Assembly (NCBI GenBank): GCA_030220185.1
Contig: JASPKZ010007286.1
Location: 1,577,501 to 1,641,500, forward strand
DNA length: 64,000 bases
Reading direction: 5' to 3'
Source of the DNA: Diploptera punctata
Taxonomy: Eukaryota > Arthropoda > Insecta > Blattodea > Blaberidae
Every line of letters begins with the position of its first letter. Position 1 is the stretch's first letter. Under the pieces are notes generated by a model. It had not been told where the DNA came from and ran no database searches. It worked only from the letters and a program-made list of their open reading frames with translations. A program made the translations under genes and the position numbers. Shown here piece by piece: positions 63,041-64,000 of this stretch.

Positions 63041-63239
63041 TCCCAAATTTATTATATAAATAGAATAATAGTTATAGAACATTTAATAAACATGCGTTCT
63101 TGATCTGAGTGAATCAAGAGATGGAAAATAATTTTAGGCCCGTGTTCTTTGTTTCCCTCTTCTATACATTTAATTGTACACTAAGTCAAAATCATCTTTG
63201 ATTTGTATGGGTTCTGCTCAAAATTAAATTAGAAAGTTG

Positions 63240-63445
63240 ATATTTAATATTTAATTTTAGAAAGTTATATTTTGAGGTTATTTTAATTATATTATTTTTA
63301 GTCTGAACATCTTACCTTAATATTAATGTTGATTTGTTCTGGAAAGCTGACGATAAAACAAAATTGTTTTGAAACATGTTCAAGAACAAATCAACATTCA
63401 TATTGAGGTAAGATGGTCAGACTAAAAATAATATAATTGGAAATT
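63240..63445. mobile_element. PLE-type palindrome with hammerhead
   Basis: CATCTTACCTTAATATTAAT left, TATTGAGGTAAGATGGTCAG right. Confidence 0.65.
63331..63395 (+). ncRNA. hammerhead ribozyme motif, very stable stem II
   Basis: CUGACGA (63347-63353), stem II AAAACAA/UUGUUUU, GAAA (63371-63374), stem III ACAUGU palindrome, U, distal stem I GAUUUGUUCU/AGAACAAAUC (10 bp). Confidence 0.7.
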
Positions 63446-64000
63446 GGTTTTTATTTTAATAAATATCTACACACTAGACTATTAAGTTTTAAAAGAATGC
63501 TCATTTTCCTTGTATCTTAGAAGAGAAAGATTGTTTTTTCCCCCCAAGAACTTAACAGTGAATTAATTTTTAAGTATAAATAGTGAATTAAGTTCTAAAT
63601 TTAAGTTATATAAAGTAAACTATCATATTGTCTAAACATTATTTTGATAGTATGGTATTATCTAATTTCTAAAACAAAATTCATTTTTCTTGATTTAAAA
63701 GTGTGTCAGTTTTTCTTTTTAGTAACTTAATTAATTTATTACAATGTTCTGGGAACATATTGAACTTTTATAGGAAGAAATCAGCATGTGGTTTAATTTA
63801 AATCTTTCTGGGACCATATTTGACTTTACAGGGTATGTATATTTTATTTTCTTGTATTATGATTCTTTTAAAGCAAGCCTAAACCTCATTTACATTCTGT
63901 GAAGGATACATGAAAGAATAAATACAAAAAAAAAATTTGTTGGAACATTTGTAAGCCATTAACATCAGTTTTACTGAATTGCCAGTTAAGAATTTCAGAT
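63446..64000. other. 3' flank, nothing recognised
   Basis: AT-rich; no ORF, tRNA-like box or palindrome seen. Confidence 0.35.

Overview
This is a eukaryotic, almost certainly insect, window: very AT-rich, full of retrotransposon debris, with one spliced host gene on the + strand. Eight exons (183-452, 6017-6082, 10467-10593, 17360-17562, 46590-46982, 49253-49428, 51786-51976, 58563-58821) join without a single phase conflict into a 560-residue C-terminal part of an espin/forked-type actin-bundling protein; the 5' part (normally ankyrin repeats) lies upstream of the window. The longest intron (17563-46589) is 29 kb, and one intron (49429-51785) uses a GC donor. The large introns, LINE-rich content and tRNA-derived SINEs fit a big-genome insect such as a cockroach or another polyneopteran; that placement is inference.

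Everything else is mobile DNA. (1) Many non-LTR (LINE) fragments on both strands, recognisable by the YADD/YGSE-W reverse-transcriptase tail, the 'H-RM-NR-PK-----GRP-RW' C-terminus, or RNase H/zinc-knuckle ends, with tails such as (ATT)n, (GTAA)n, (GAT)n or (GAA)n. (2) Several tRNA-derived SINE families, here called A (8 copies), B (about 12), C (2) and D (2), some with clean target-site duplications and nested in LINEs. (3) Penelope-like elements (PLEs): one copy with YVDD reverse transcriptase plus GIY-YIG endonuclease (24.06-25.85 kb), further GIY-YIG remnants at 11.6, 13.7, 50.9 and 61.3-62.3 kb, and about 20 short or long palindromic 'foldback' ends. (4) DNA transposons: a deleted mariner, a Tc1-like derivative nested in a TTAA-flanked (piggyBac-like) element, a hAT-like element with an exact 8-bp duplication, CACTG-ended elements with an unplaced ORF family, and GGGTCG-ended elements with a TTA duplication.

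The most striking signal is a set of hammerhead-ribozyme motifs. In at least fourteen places the PLE palindromes carry CUGANGA - stem II - GAAA followed by a short self-complementary stem III (ACGU, AGGCCU, AGCGCU, ACAGCUGU, ACUAGU, AUCGCGAU, ACAUGU, ACCGGU) and a UH cleavage position, with stem I pairing in the best cases. Stem II and stem III sequences differ from site to site while pairing is kept, so several ribozyme lineages have been captured in one gene. Many of the same palindromes end in an outward-facing ATGAGGTRAG, a perfect splice-donor look-alike.

Regions: 0-17.5 kb, exons 1-4 with PLE ends, a 350-bp inverted repeat and mariner; 17.5-46.6 kb, the giant intron (LINE/SINE/PLE/CACTG/hAT/TTAA mosaic); 46.6-58.8 kb, exons 5-8; 58.8-64 kb, 3' flank with a LINE end, GGGTCG element, an inverted PLE dimer and two more palindromes.
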